Shown here piece by piece: positions 1 to 6,120 of a stretch of DNA of 7,647 bases. The position numbers and the translations under genes are program-made. The notes under the pieces are model-generated. The model had not been told where the DNA came from, searched no databases, and was given only the letters and a program-made list of their open reading frames with translations. The stretch comes from Acidobacteriota bacterium (lineage in GTDB: Bacteria; Acidobacteriota; Vicinamibacteria; Vicinamibacterales; SCN-69-37), in contig JANLHE010000037.1 in assembly GCA_024653875.1 (NCBI GenBank), forward strand, positions 1 through 7,647, given 5' to 3'. Numbering within the stretch: the first letter of the stretch is position 1; every line of letters begins with the position of its first letter.

Positions 1-98
1 TGGTGTTCGGCGAGGCGTTCCGCGACCAGCCGGCAGTGATACTCAGACCCGCCGAGGATCTCGGTGCCGTAACGTTGGACGATAAAGGCTATCTTCAC
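1..98 (-). CDS. Glycosyltransferase family 4, N-terminal fragment (cut by left edge)
   Basis: The minus strand from 98 down to 1 encodes 32 residues beginning MKIAFIVQRYGTEILGGSEY and continuing into an HCRLVAERLAEH helix. This is the classic first strand, glycine loop (GG at 16-17) and first helix of a GT-B fold family 4 glycosyltransferase. The start is GTG (98-96), because an in-frame TAG lies four codons upstream (minus strand TAG AGA GTT GCT GTG). A GAGAG purine stretch about five bases upstream can serve as ribosome binding site. It closely resembles the N-terminus of the glycosyltransferase at 3722-2439 (MKIAVVVQRYGAGINGGAEL), so the two are paralogues. The donor and acceptor sugars cannot be told, since the C-terminal donor domain lies outside the window. 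It begins 47 bases after the preceding gene and is probably the next gene of the same operon. Confidence 0.8.
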   Translation of the reverse strand, partial: MKIAFIVQRYGTEILGGSEYHCRLVAERLAEH

Positions 99-114
99 AG
101 CAACTCTCTAATCC

Positions 115-130
115 CCGAAGTGCCCTTCGG
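115..130 (-). other. Small stem-loop before the left-edge glycosyltransferase
   Basis: A perfect 6-bp inverted repeat (CCGAAG / CTTCGG) with a 4-base loop sits in the 47-base gap between two glycosyltransferase genes. It ends 16 bases before the GTG start of the downstream gene, just ahead of its purine-rich ribosome binding region. No U-run follows it, so it does not look like an intrinsic terminator. It may set mRNA stability or translation of the last visible gene relative to the tightly coupled genes upstream. Chance occurrence is possible for so short a repeat. Confidence 0.35.
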
Positions 131-145
131 TTGTAATATGCACGG

Positions 146-1210
146 TCAGGCCACGGCCGCCAGCAGGGACTTAAGACGCGGTCCAAGTGCGGCGCGGCTG
201 AACGCGGCAAGGCGCCGCCGCTGGCCGGCAATCACCTGTTGCCGCAGGGGGTCGTCGTAGACGAGGGCGCCGAGCCATTCGGCCGCCAGTTCCAGGTCCT
301 TGGGTGCGAACGTGACGCCGGCGCCTCCAAGGGTCTCCGGCACGGCCGCCGCGTCGAACGCGAGGATCGGCACGTCCATGGCCATCGCCTCCACCAGCGG
401 CACGCAGAAACCCTCGTGCTCGCTCAACGAGACATACGCGTGCGCGTGGCGGTAATAGGCGGCCAATTCCCGATCGGGCACCGGCCCGGTGAACCAGAAC
501 CGCTCGGGCAGCATCTCGTATTCCGCGATCAGCGCCCGCACGGTGGCGTAATACCCGGGCACGGCGTTGTAGTTGCCGACGAAGATGAACCGGTAATAGA
601 CGTCCACGTACCGTTTGTACTGTTCGGCCAGCCGGATATGGTCTTCGATCCGCTTGTTCGGCGCGACGCGCCCGACAAACAGGATGTTGGCCAGGCCGTC
701 CTGCAGGAGCGACTCCAGCGCCGGCACGGGGGGCGCGCCGGTCAGGCGCGCCGTGTCCACGACGATGGGCAGCACGCCGGTGCGGTCGAATCCCAGCGCC
801 TCGAGCTCCTGCCGGTTGTACTCGGAGACGCCAAGGGCGAGATCGGTGCGGCCGGCCAGCGTCGCCAGCTCGCGGCGGCCCTCGGCGGCCATCCGGCAGA
901 TGCCCGCGTCATACGGCGCGAAAAAGTGCGCCGGGGTGACGTTGTGGTAGTGCAGCACGCGCGCACCCGGCAACGTGCCGAACGCCCTGGTCATCGGCGA
1001 CGGAATGGCGAAGTGGAAGATCGTGATGTCGCCCTGGCGCGCGTCGGCGTCCTGCCACGGCCTGACGTCCCCGGCCAGATCGTCGTCAATCGACAGTGCG
1101 AAGATATCGGACTGGTGGCCCCACGACCGCAGCAGGTCCCGCATCACGCGCGCGTTGTCGCCCACGGCATCGCCGCGGTGCGCGGCCGGAATCCACTGGT
1201 GGATGATCAC
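146..1210 (-). CDS. Glycosyltransferase family 4 (GT-B fold), 354 aa
   Basis: Predicted cytoplasmic retaining glycosyltransferase, transferring a sugar from a nucleotide-sugar donor to a growing glycan. The N-terminal acceptor domain opens with HQWIPAAHRGDAVGDNA (4-20). The same HQ...GDA-G pattern occurs in the neighbour at 2436-1207. The C-terminal donor domain carries FVGRVAPNKR (178-187), the usual phosphate-binding Arg/Lys region, and the E-x7-E motif in SEHEGFCVPLVEA (E266 and E274). The length of 354 residues is normal for the family. Translation starts at GTG (1210-1208), which overlaps the TGA of the upstream gene as GTGA, so translational coupling is likely; no strong Shine-Dalgarno is visible. 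Similarity to the upstream protein extends through YHN(V/I)TP, SE(Y/F)NRQELEA and the E-x7-E region, which points to an old tandem duplication. The exact sugar specificity cannot be read from sequence. Confidence 0.9.
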   Translation of the reverse strand: MIIHQWIPAAHRGDAVGDNARVMRDLLRSWGHQSDIFALSIDDDLAGDVRPWQDADARQGDITIFHFAIPSPMTRAFGTLPGARVLHYHNVTPAHFFAPYDAGICRMAAEGRRELATLAGRTDLALGVSEYNRQELEALGFDRTGVLPIVVDTARLTGAPPVPALESLLQDGLANILFVGRVAPNKRIEDHIRLAEQYKRYVDVYYRFIFVGNYNAVPGYYATVRALIAEYEMLPERFWFTGPVPDRELAAYYRHAHAYVSLSEHEGFCVPLVEAMAMDVPILAFDAAAVPETLGGAGVTFAPKDLELAAEWLGALVYDDPLRQQVIAGQRRRLAAFSRAALGPRLKSLLAAVA

Positions 1211-2436
1211 GCGCGGTGCCCCAGATCAGCCACCGGTCCGGCGTCGTCCTCGCGCGGCAGGGCCTTGAACGCGGCCGGGCGGTACTGCCTGATTTCTTCG
1301 AGGTCGTCCGCCAGCGCGAACTGGCGCCAGAAATCGAACGCCAGGGCAGGCGCGGGGCGCCTCGGCGACGACAGCGCCTGGTTCACATGACGCAGCAGCG
1401 TGCCGTCGAAGTCCCGGGCGCGCAGGCGATCGAGCGCGGCGTCCTGCGCCAGCAGCACGCGATCGGCCATCGCGGCGTCGTCGGTGAGCGACTGCATCAG
1501 CGCCGAGACGCGCGCAGGATCCTTATCGGCATACAACACGCCGCCGCCGTCCATCGTGGCCGGCACGGCGGTGGCGGCGTAGGCCAGCACGGGGACGCGT
1601 TTGTAAAACGCCTCAATCAACGGCACGCAAAACCCCTCGTGTTCGCTCGCGCAGAGGAAGAGGTCCGCGGTGTCGTACAGGGCGGCCAGTGCTTCGTTGG
1701 TGACCTGGCCGAGAATGTGGACATCGCGCACGCCGAGCGCCGCGATGAAGGCGTGCAGTTGCGCCAGGTACTTGTCGAAGCCGCCGTACGAGCCGGCCAG
1801 GATCAGGCGCGCCTTCGGGTTGCAGGTGGTCTTGTACGCGTGGAAGAACCGGATGACGTCATCCGGCCGTTTGTTCGGGATGAGGCGGCCGACAAACAGA
1901 ATATTGGTCCACTCATCGTCGTACGCGTCGAGGACGCGCGAGTCCGGCGTCACGTCGAGGTGGGAGAAGTCCGGCACGACGTGCAGGACGCCCGTCGGAT
2001 CGAAGCCGGCCGCTTCCAGCTCCTGGCGGTTGAACTCGGAATCCCCCAGCGCGATCTGGCAGCGCGTGCGGTACGCCGTGAGCTCGCGGCGCCCGTGGTA
2101 ACACTGGCGCACCAGCTGGTCGTGGACCCCGAGGAAGTACTCGGGCGGCGTGATGTTGTGGTAAATCAGCGCCATCCGCGCCGGCAGCGCAAAGGCCGTG
2201 CGTGAGGCGCGCGATCCCAGCGAGAAGTGGTGAATCAGCAGGTCATCCGCGCCGACCTCGTCCACCATGTCGCGATAATCCACCGTGAGGTGTTCCAGCC
2301 GCGGGTCCGCGGTCTCGACGATGATCTCGGACGCGTAACCGGCGGCGCGGAGCGCGCGATTGATCCCGAGCACCTCGTTGCCGATGGCGTCGCCGTAGCC
2401 GAGCGTGGCGAGGATCTGGTGGACGTTCGGGGCCAT
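1207..2436 (-). CDS. Glycosyltransferase family 4 (GT-B fold), 409 aa
   Basis: Family 4 glycosyltransferase, predicted cytoplasmic and nucleotide-sugar dependent. The N-terminus MAPNVHQILATLGYGDAIGN matches the paralogue just downstream (1210-146). Other landmarks are YHNITP (92-97), FVGRLIPNKR (181-190) in the donor domain, and SEHEGFCVPLIEA with the E-x7-E pair E267/E275. The open frame extends further upstream to 2517, but the ATG at 2436 is preferred. It puts the HQ...GDA motif at the usual distance from the start, lies only 2 nt after the TAA of the upstream gene, and drops a 27-residue leader that overlaps that gene and looks non-native. No clear Shine-Dalgarno is seen, in keeping with coupling to upstream translation. 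About 45 residues at the C-terminus (from FWRQF, 369 onward) form an extension that the downstream paralogue lacks. Specificity is unknown. Confidence 0.9.
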   Translation of the reverse strand: MAPNVHQILATLGYGDAIGNEVLGINRALRAAGYASEIIVETADPRLEHLTVDYRDMVDEVGADDLLIHHFSLGSRASRTAFALPARMALIYHNITPPEYFLGVHDQLVRQCYHGRRELTAYRTRCQIALGDSEFNRQELEAAGFDPTGVLHVVPDFSHLDVTPDSRVLDAYDDEWTNILFVGRLIPNKRPDDVIRFFHAYKTTCNPKARLILAGSYGGFDKYLAQLHAFIAALGVRDVHILGQVTNEALAALYDTADLFLCASEHEGFCVPLIEAFYKRVPVLAYAATAVPATMDGGGVLYADKDPARVSALMQSLTDDAAMADRVLLAQDAALDRLRARDFDGTLLRHVNQALSSPRRPAPALAFDFWRQFALADDLEEIRQYRPAAFKALPREDDAGPVADLGHRA

Positions 2437-2438
2437 GG

Positions 2439-3722
2439 TTATCGCAGCACCGGCCCCGCGGGCACCGTGTCCAGGACCCGCCTCGCGGGGGGCAGGGTGC
2501 GCTGGCGTCGCGCCCACCAGCCCGGCCAGGTTTCCGCCGACGGCGTCGCCCCGTCGCGCGTCAGGCGATCGAACATCTCGAGGTACTTCCGTTCGATGAC
2601 CGGCCAGGTGTAGTGGCGCTTGAAGTACTCACGACCCTGGCGGCCCAGAATCGCGCCTATCGGGCCGTTGGCCTCGAGGCTGTACATGGCCTCGGCAAAG
2701 TCGTCGAACGACTCGTAGTAGAGCCCGCCGTTCGCGCGCAACGTCTGGCCGCGCAGGACATCGCAGGCGCCGTTCACCAGCACCGGCTTGCCCAGCGCCC
2801 AGGCTTCCAGGGCGACCATTGACAGGCTCTCGAACGGAGACGGCATGACCAGCAGGTCCGCGGCGGCCAGCGCGTCGAACTTGTCCTCATCCGACACGAA
2901 GCCCAGTGCGCGGATCCGCGGGTGCGACGGGACGGGAATGACCGCCTGCCCCAGCAGGACGAGATCGAGGCCGCGCGGGTGGCCGGCCGCGTAGTTGATG
3001 AAGTGATCAAAAAGCGCGCGGCAGCCTTTGTTGGCGTCGATGCGGCCGATGTAAATCGCAAACGGGCGCTTGACGTTGAACTTCTTCCGGAACCGCCACG
3101 GCTGCGTCCGCTCGGGAATATCCGAGCCCACGCCGACGACCACGCCCGGGACGGCCTGGTTGCCGCTGACGCCGTGGATGAGCGCGCGCTCTTCGTACGA
3201 GTTGTACATGAGGGCGCGCACGCCGCGGAAGACCGGGCCGAAGAGTCCGAGACCAACCGCCGGATCACGTTCGGCGGTTGGCACCAGGATGGCCTTCCCC
3301 GGCACGGCGCGCGCGCCGTGCCACGCGTGGTAATACCGCGCGCTGAAGAAGAGGAAGAAGTCGAATTCATCCCGCACCCGGTGCAGGTGGCGGATTAGCG
3401 CCGGGCTGCGGGGGCCTTCGCTGTCCAGCCACGCGAGCTCCTCGGCGAGCGAATGCGGGCGATCGAACACCACGGCGGAGCGCCGGCCGAAGTCATCCGT
3501 GTTGCGGGGCCGCGAGACCGGAAACCGCCGCACGCGAACGCCGTTGACCGTTTCTTCACCGGCCGGCCACTCGTTCTGCCACGCGAGGTAGTCCTTCGCG
3601 CACGTCGTGAGGACCTCGATCGAGGCGTGACGCGAGAGGCGCTCGGCGATGTAACGCGCGTGCAGTTCGGCGCCGCCGTTGATGCCGGCGCCGTACCGCT
3701 GGACCACGACTGCGATTTTCAC
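2439..3722 (-). CDS. Glycosyltransferase family 4 (GT-B fold), 427 aa
   Basis: Starts MKIAVVVQRYGAGINGGAEL, a typical GT-B first strand and glycine loop (GG at 16-17). The donor domain has YIGRIDANKG (224-233) and PSPFESLSMVALEA with E298/E306 as the E-x7-E pair, here in the PSxxES form rather than the SEHEGF form of its two downstream neighbours. It therefore belongs to a different subfamily from them and to the same one as the fragment at the left edge. The start is GTG (3722-3720), overlapping the upstream TGA as GTGA, so translation is probably coupled. The C-terminal 30 or so residues (from WPGWWARRQR) are rich in Trp, Arg and Pro and lie beyond the normal fold; they might contact membrane or partner proteins, but that is inference. 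The role is inferred as a polysaccharide-assembly transferase; donor and acceptor are unknown. Confidence 0.9.
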   Translation of the reverse strand: MKIAVVVQRYGAGINGGAELHARYIAERLSRHASIEVLTTCAKDYLAWQNEWPAGEETVNGVRVRRFPVSRPRNTDDFGRRSAVVFDRPHSLAEELAWLDSEGPRSPALIRHLHRVRDEFDFFLFFSARYYHAWHGARAVPGKAILVPTAERDPAVGLGLFGPVFRGVRALMYNSYEERALIHGVSGNQAVPGVVVGVGSDIPERTQPWRFRKKFNVKRPFAIYIGRIDANKGCRALFDHFINYAAGHPRGLDLVLLGQAVIPVPSHPRIRALGFVSDEDKFDALAAADLLVMPSPFESLSMVALEAWALGKPVLVNGACDVLRGQTLRANGGLYYESFDDFAEAMYSLEANGPIGAILGRQGREYFKRHYTWPVIERKYLEMFDRLTRDGATPSAETWPGWWARRQRTLPPARRVLDTVPAGPVLR

Positions 3723-4495
3723 TGTTCGTCGCTGCCCGAGTCAGCGGACGCGTCCGCACCCGTGTCCTGCGCGACCGCGCCGCCTTCGGCCACCCAGTCC
3801 GCGGTTTCTTCCGGAGATGGCGCATCGCCGGCGCCCGGCGCGGCCGGTGCTGCGACGGCGGCTGGCGGCGCGCTCGCCGGCGCTGGTGGGCGCGGTGCCT
3901 GCGGGCGCTGGTTGCCGGCGGGGCGCGCCGGCCGGTACTGCACGACGCTTTCCAGCGCGCGGCCGCGCCGTTCGTCGAAGTCGAGGCGGCTCGCCATCGA
4001 CTCCACCCGCATCTTCATGTTGTGCACGTCGATGCTCAGGCGGGTCACTTCCAGCGCGAGGTTGTGCACCAGCTCGTAGTACAGCGCGTCGGTCTCCTCG
4101 CGCTGGCGCAGGCGTTCATGGAACTCCTGGTTGGCCCTGGCCTGGATGTGCAGCGCGGCCGAAATCTTGTTCGGGTTGAAGAACAGCTTCAGCAGGGGAT
4201 TCAACACCCGCCGGATCGCGCGAAGCAGTCCGCGGTGCGTCTCGTACAACGTATCGTCTTCAAACGCATAGTTGGGCGGCGCGGCGCTGGCCGGCCGGTG
4301 CCGGCGGAACTGGGCCACCAGATCCGAGCGCACGCCCTTGGGATCGATGAACTGTTCGAGCTTGACCTTGGCCAGTTCCCGCACTTCGGCCTCGGTGTAA
4401 TCGGCGCCGCGCTTCTCGCGGATGCGCGCGCGGATCTGACGCATGATGGCGTCCACATCCACGGCGTCGGACTTGACCTGAAAATCATTCATCAT
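3719..4495 (-). CDS. Uncharacterised coiled-coil protein with disordered Pro/Ala and acidic tail, 258 aa
   Basis: I do not recognise a named family, and no catalytic motif or membrane segment is visible. Three parts can be seen. Residues 11-60 form a charged helical segment (VDVDAIMRQIRARIREKRG, then a second helix and DPKG). Residues 85-185 are helical, with a basic LNPLLKLFFNPNKI patch (98-111) followed by a long run with coiled-coil character (ARANQEFHERLRQ to about ESMASRLDF). Residues 188-258 are low-complexity Pro/Ala, ending strongly acidic. From memory, similar N-terminal segments occur in glycan-cluster proteins, including ones fused to methyltransferases; here no enzyme domain follows. 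Translation starts at ATG 4495 or the adjacent ATG 4492, with AGGGTG 4 or 7 bases upstream. It lies 27 nt after the prenyltransferase and overlaps the next glycosyltransferase by 4 nt (GTGA). An accessory or scaffolding role in the glycan machinery is inferred. Confidence 0.8.
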   Translation of the reverse strand: MMNDFQVKSDAVDVDAIMRQIRARIREKRGADYTEAEVRELAKVKLEQFIDPKGVRSDLVAQFRRHRPASAAPPNYAFEDDTLYETHRGLLRAIRRVLNPLLKLFFNPNKISAALHIQARANQEFHERLRQREETDALYYELVHNLALEVTRLSIDVHNMKMRVESMASRLDFDERRGRALESVVQYRPARPAGNQRPQAPRPPAPASAPPAAVAAPAAPGAGDAPSPEETADWVAEGGAVAQDTGADASADSGSDEQ

Positions 4496-4522
4496 TACAC
4501 ACCCTGATCCTTTGGCCCGGCG

Positions 4523-5434
4523 TCAGCGCCACGGCCCGTAAATGACGCCGGCCACCACGCACGCCCAGAGGGCGACGCACACGAGGATGGGCCGGTCGGA
4601 AAGCAGCGTTTCGGACGGGTCGGCCCCGCCCTCATGCCGGTGAATAAGGTAGAGGTACCGGAAGATGCCGTACAAGGGAAACGGCAGCGTGAACAGCAGA
4701 CGGTCGGTGCCGAACTTCGCCACCGTCTCCGGACTGATCGTGTAGAAGGCGTACGCCAGCAGCGTGGCGCCGGCGACGATGGTGATCAACTGATCCAGCA
4801 GCGCGGGCGTGTACTCCGCCAGGCTGCGGCGATGCCCGTGCGCGGCGTCCGCCAGGGTGACCAGTTCAGTCCGGCGTTTGCTGAGCGCGAGGAACAACGC
4901 CAGCAGCAGCGTGAGCACCAGCAGCCAGTGGCTGATCGACACGCCAATCACGACGGCGCCCCCGGCCGCCCGCAGGACGAACCCCGCGGCGATGGTGAGG
5001 ACATCGAGGATCACCATGTGCTTGAGCCCGGTGGAGTAGATGGTCAGCAGCACGACGTACGCGGTGGCCACCAGGCCGAACACCGGCGCCAGCCACCACG
5101 CCAGGCCCAGCGCGCCGGCGCCGAGCACCAGGGCGGCCGCCATGGCGCTGGCCGGCGAGATCACTCCGGCCGCGATGGGGCGTTTCGATTTGGTGGGATG
5201 TTGACGGTCGGCGTCGATGTCCCGCACGTCGTTGACGAGATACACCACGCCGGACAGCGCGCAGAACACCAGGAAGGCGAGGACCGAGTCGATCACCGCG
5301 GCGGGATCGAGCAACCGCCGGCCGAAAATCAGACCGGCGAACACCAGCAGGTTCTTGGTCCACTGGACGGGGCGCAGCGATAGCAGCAGGGACAGGGCCC
5401 ATGGCCGAACCGGTGCCTGAACGTCGGCTGACAT
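4523..5434 (-). CDS. UbiA-family prenyltransferase, decaprenyl-phosphate phosphoribosyltransferase-like, 303 aa
   Basis: Polytopic membrane enzyme of the UbiA superfamily. Numbered from ATG 5434, it has LRPVQWTKNLLVFAGL (20-35), the first Asp-rich motif N68-D69-x2-D72-x3-D76, then HPTKSKRPIA (79-88), and the second motif YSTGLKHMVILD (133-144). HPxKxxRPIA and RPxQWxKN are hallmarks of the branch containing mycobacterial Rv3806c, which moves 5-phosphoribose from PRPP to decaprenyl phosphate. About eight or nine hydrophobic segments follow. The reaction is inferred from the family; the lipid length is unknown. The frame is open to a TTG at 5518, with ATGs at 5503 and 5479. I chose 5434 because it gives a length near Rv3806c, a comparable N-terminus before RPxQW, and a start clear of the strong hairpin at 5485-5522. 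No good Shine-Dalgarno marks any candidate, so the start is uncertain. It is probably the first gene of the glycosyltransferase operon. Confidence 0.87.
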   Translation of the reverse strand: MSADVQAPVRPWALSLLLSLRPVQWTKNLLVFAGLIFGRRLLDPAAVIDSVLAFLVFCALSGVVYLVNDVRDIDADRQHPTKSKRPIAAGVISPASAMAAALVLGAGALGLAWWLAPVFGLVATAYVVLLTIYSTGLKHMVILDVLTIAAGFVLRAAGGAVVIGVSISHWLLVLTLLLALFLALSKRRTELVTLADAAHGHRRSLAEYTPALLDQLITIVAGATLLAYAFYTISPETVAKFGTDRLLFTLPFPLYGIFRYLYLIHRHEGGADPSETLLSDRPILVCVALWACVVAGVIYGPWR

Positions 5435-5484
5435 CCCGGCCGGAGTGCTGAGAACTGGACGAGTGGTATCTCGCGCCATGCAGC

Positions 5485-5552
5485 GCGACGACGGACGGGC
5501 CATTGGCCCGTCCGTCAATCGCCTCTGAAAAACGGGCGATTCTCGAGAATCG
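5485..5552 (-). other. Cluster of three overlapping inverted repeats between STAS and prenyltransferase genes
   Basis: Three dyads overlap just after the STAS stop codon. The first is a 16-bp perfect palindrome at 5537-5552 (CGATTCTCGAGAATCG). The second is a 7-bp pair, AATCGCC with GGCGATT, around a loop holding TTTTT. The third is a GC-rich 13-bp perfect inverted repeat at 5490-5516 (arm GACGGACGGGCCA, one-base centre), lengthened by GCGA/TCGC outer arms to 5485-5522. The 3' half of the first is shared with the second, and the 3' half of the second with the third, so in RNA the neighbouring forms exclude each other. No U-run follows the third hairpin. Possible roles are a terminator, 3'-end protection of the STAS mRNA, or an attenuator for the downstream operon. 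The repeats are seen; the role is inference. Confidence 0.55.
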
Positions 5553-5553
5553 G

Positions 5554-5892
5554 TTACGAGAAGCTCTTGAGCGCGTCCTGCTCGACGTCGAAGGTCTCGA
5601 ACACCGTGAGCAGTTTCGTGATCATCAAGAGGTCCGTGATCCGCTTGGTCAGGTTGACCAGCTTCAGCTGGCCGCCCTGGCGGCTGACCGTCGTGTACGT
5701 GCGGACGATCTCACCGAGACCTGCGCTGTCGATGTACGGCACATCCGCGAGGTTCAGCAGGATGCGCTTGCGGTTCTGCAGGATCAGCGAGTTGATCTTG
5801 TCCTTCAGGACCTCGTCTCCCTCGTTCAGGGTGATCTTGCCCTTCAGGTCCAGAATCGTGACCTCGCCTACCTGTCGTTCGTCGATCTGCAT
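5554..5892 (-). CDS. STAS-domain protein, anti-sigma factor antagonist (RsbV/SpoIIAA-like), 112 aa
   Basis: A single STAS domain of full normal length. It has an opening strand (GEVTILDLKGKIT, 9-21), the ILLNLADVPYIDSAGLGEI core (44-62) with the DSxGLG signature, then a Gly-Gly turn and LKLVNLT (77-82). In RsbV/SpoIIAA proteins the serine of this signature, here S56, is phosphorylated by an anti-sigma factor kinase. The unphosphorylated form binds that kinase and frees a sigma factor. Presence of the serine suggests a working switch. The frame runs up to 6060, but ATG 5892 is chosen because it begins the domain directly and has AGGAG (5902-5898) five bases upstream. No kinase or phosphatase partner is in the window, so the partner lies elsewhere. 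A role in controlling the adjacent glycan genes is possible, but nothing beyond position supports it. Confidence 0.9.
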   Translation of the reverse strand: MQIDERQVGEVTILDLKGKITLNEGDEVLKDKINSLILQNRKRILLNLADVPYIDSAGLGEIVRTYTTVSRQGGQLKLVNLTKRITDLLMITKLLTVFETFDVEQDALKSFS

Positions 5893-5897
5893 GCCAA

Positions 5898-5902
5898 CTC
5901 CT
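5898..5902 (-). promoter_or_regulatory. Ribosome binding site of the STAS gene
   Basis: AGGAG on the minus strand, five bases before ATG 5892. It decides the start against the longer open frame that extends to 6060. Confidence 0.8.
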
Positions 5903-5934
5903 GTTGCTGCCGCCGTCAGCGGCGCATCTGGACT

Positions 5935-5982
5935 CATCCCCGAGGGAGCGGTATCGCCGCGGCGCACCCTGCTCCCGAGATG
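5935..5982 (-). other. Stem-loop in the 5' leader of the STAS gene
   Basis: On the minus strand CATCTCGGGAGC (5982-5971) pairs with GCTCCC (5949-5944) and, after a three-base TCG bulge, with GGGATG (5940-5935). This gives twelve pairs, one of them a G-T wobble, closing a 21-base GC-rich loop. It lies inside the leader of about 110 bases predicted between the promoter and ATG 5892. No known riboswitch pattern is recognised. It could protect the transcript or regulate translation; chance pairing in GC-rich DNA is an alternative. Confidence 0.4.
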
Positions 5983-6010
5983 GTGATCGGGGACCTCAAG
6001 CTTCCCGGTA

Positions 6011-6040
6011 AGTCTAGGGTGTGAGCCCGCAATTTGACAA
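6011..6040 (-). promoter_or_regulatory. Sigma70-type promoter for the STAS gene
   Basis: On the minus strand TTGTCA (6040-6035, five of six matches to TTGACA) is followed after 18 bases by TAGACT (6016-6011, four of six matches to TATAAT). Transcription would start near 6004, giving a leader of roughly 110 bases to ATG 5892. It lies just after the terminator-like hairpin of rpsU, so the STAS gene is probably transcribed separately from rpsU. Confidence 0.5.
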
Positions 6041-6053
6041 GGGCTTCCGGCAT

Positions 6054-6101
6054 GAAACACGCCCCAGAGGTCCCCGCGCGAGCGGGAGCCTGAGGGGCGT
6101 G
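6054..6101 (-). terminator. Terminator-like stem-loop after rpsU
   Basis: Nineteen bases after the rpsU stop, the minus strand has CACGCCCC (6101-6094) pairing with GGGGCGTG (6065-6058). An AGG/CCT segment and an inner CCCGC/GCGGG hairpin with a TCGC loop lie between them. Only TTTC follows the stem, a weak U-run, so termination may be partial or need Rho. Its position, between rpsU and the STAS promoter, fits a transcription boundary. Confidence 0.55.
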
Positions 6102-6120
6102 GGAGTGGGCGCCGGCGCGC

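Noticed and set aside
239..1390. Long plus-strand open frame (383 codons) opposite the glycosyltransferase genes
   Set aside because: Low-complexity Arg/Gly/His/Val composition, no motif, and fully opposite well supported family 4 genes. It is a shadow of GC-rich codon usage.
1216..2205. Plus-strand open frame of 329 codons
   Set aside because: Same reason: antisense to a motif-bearing glycosyltransferase, with Arg/His/Gln-rich non-globular sequence.
2437..2517. 27-residue extension of the middle glycosyltransferase to 2517
   Set aside because: It overlaps the upstream gene and is Gly/Ala/Arg-rich. The ATG two bases after the upstream stop gives the normal family N-terminus.
4634..5383. Plus-strand open frame of 249 codons opposite the prenyltransferase
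   Set aside because: Its Gln/Arg/His-rich sequence is the reverse complement of a clear membrane protein and has no ribosome site.
5893..6060. N-terminal extension of the STAS open frame to 6060
   Set aside because: It crosses the predicted promoter and part of the rpsU hairpin, is not part of the STAS fold, and AGGAG marks ATG 5892.
6034..6062. Perfect TTGACA on the plus strand at 6034-6039 as a promoter
   Set aside because: No -10 box lies 16-19 bases downstream and no plus-strand gene follows. The overlapping minus-strand TTGTCA has a partner -10.
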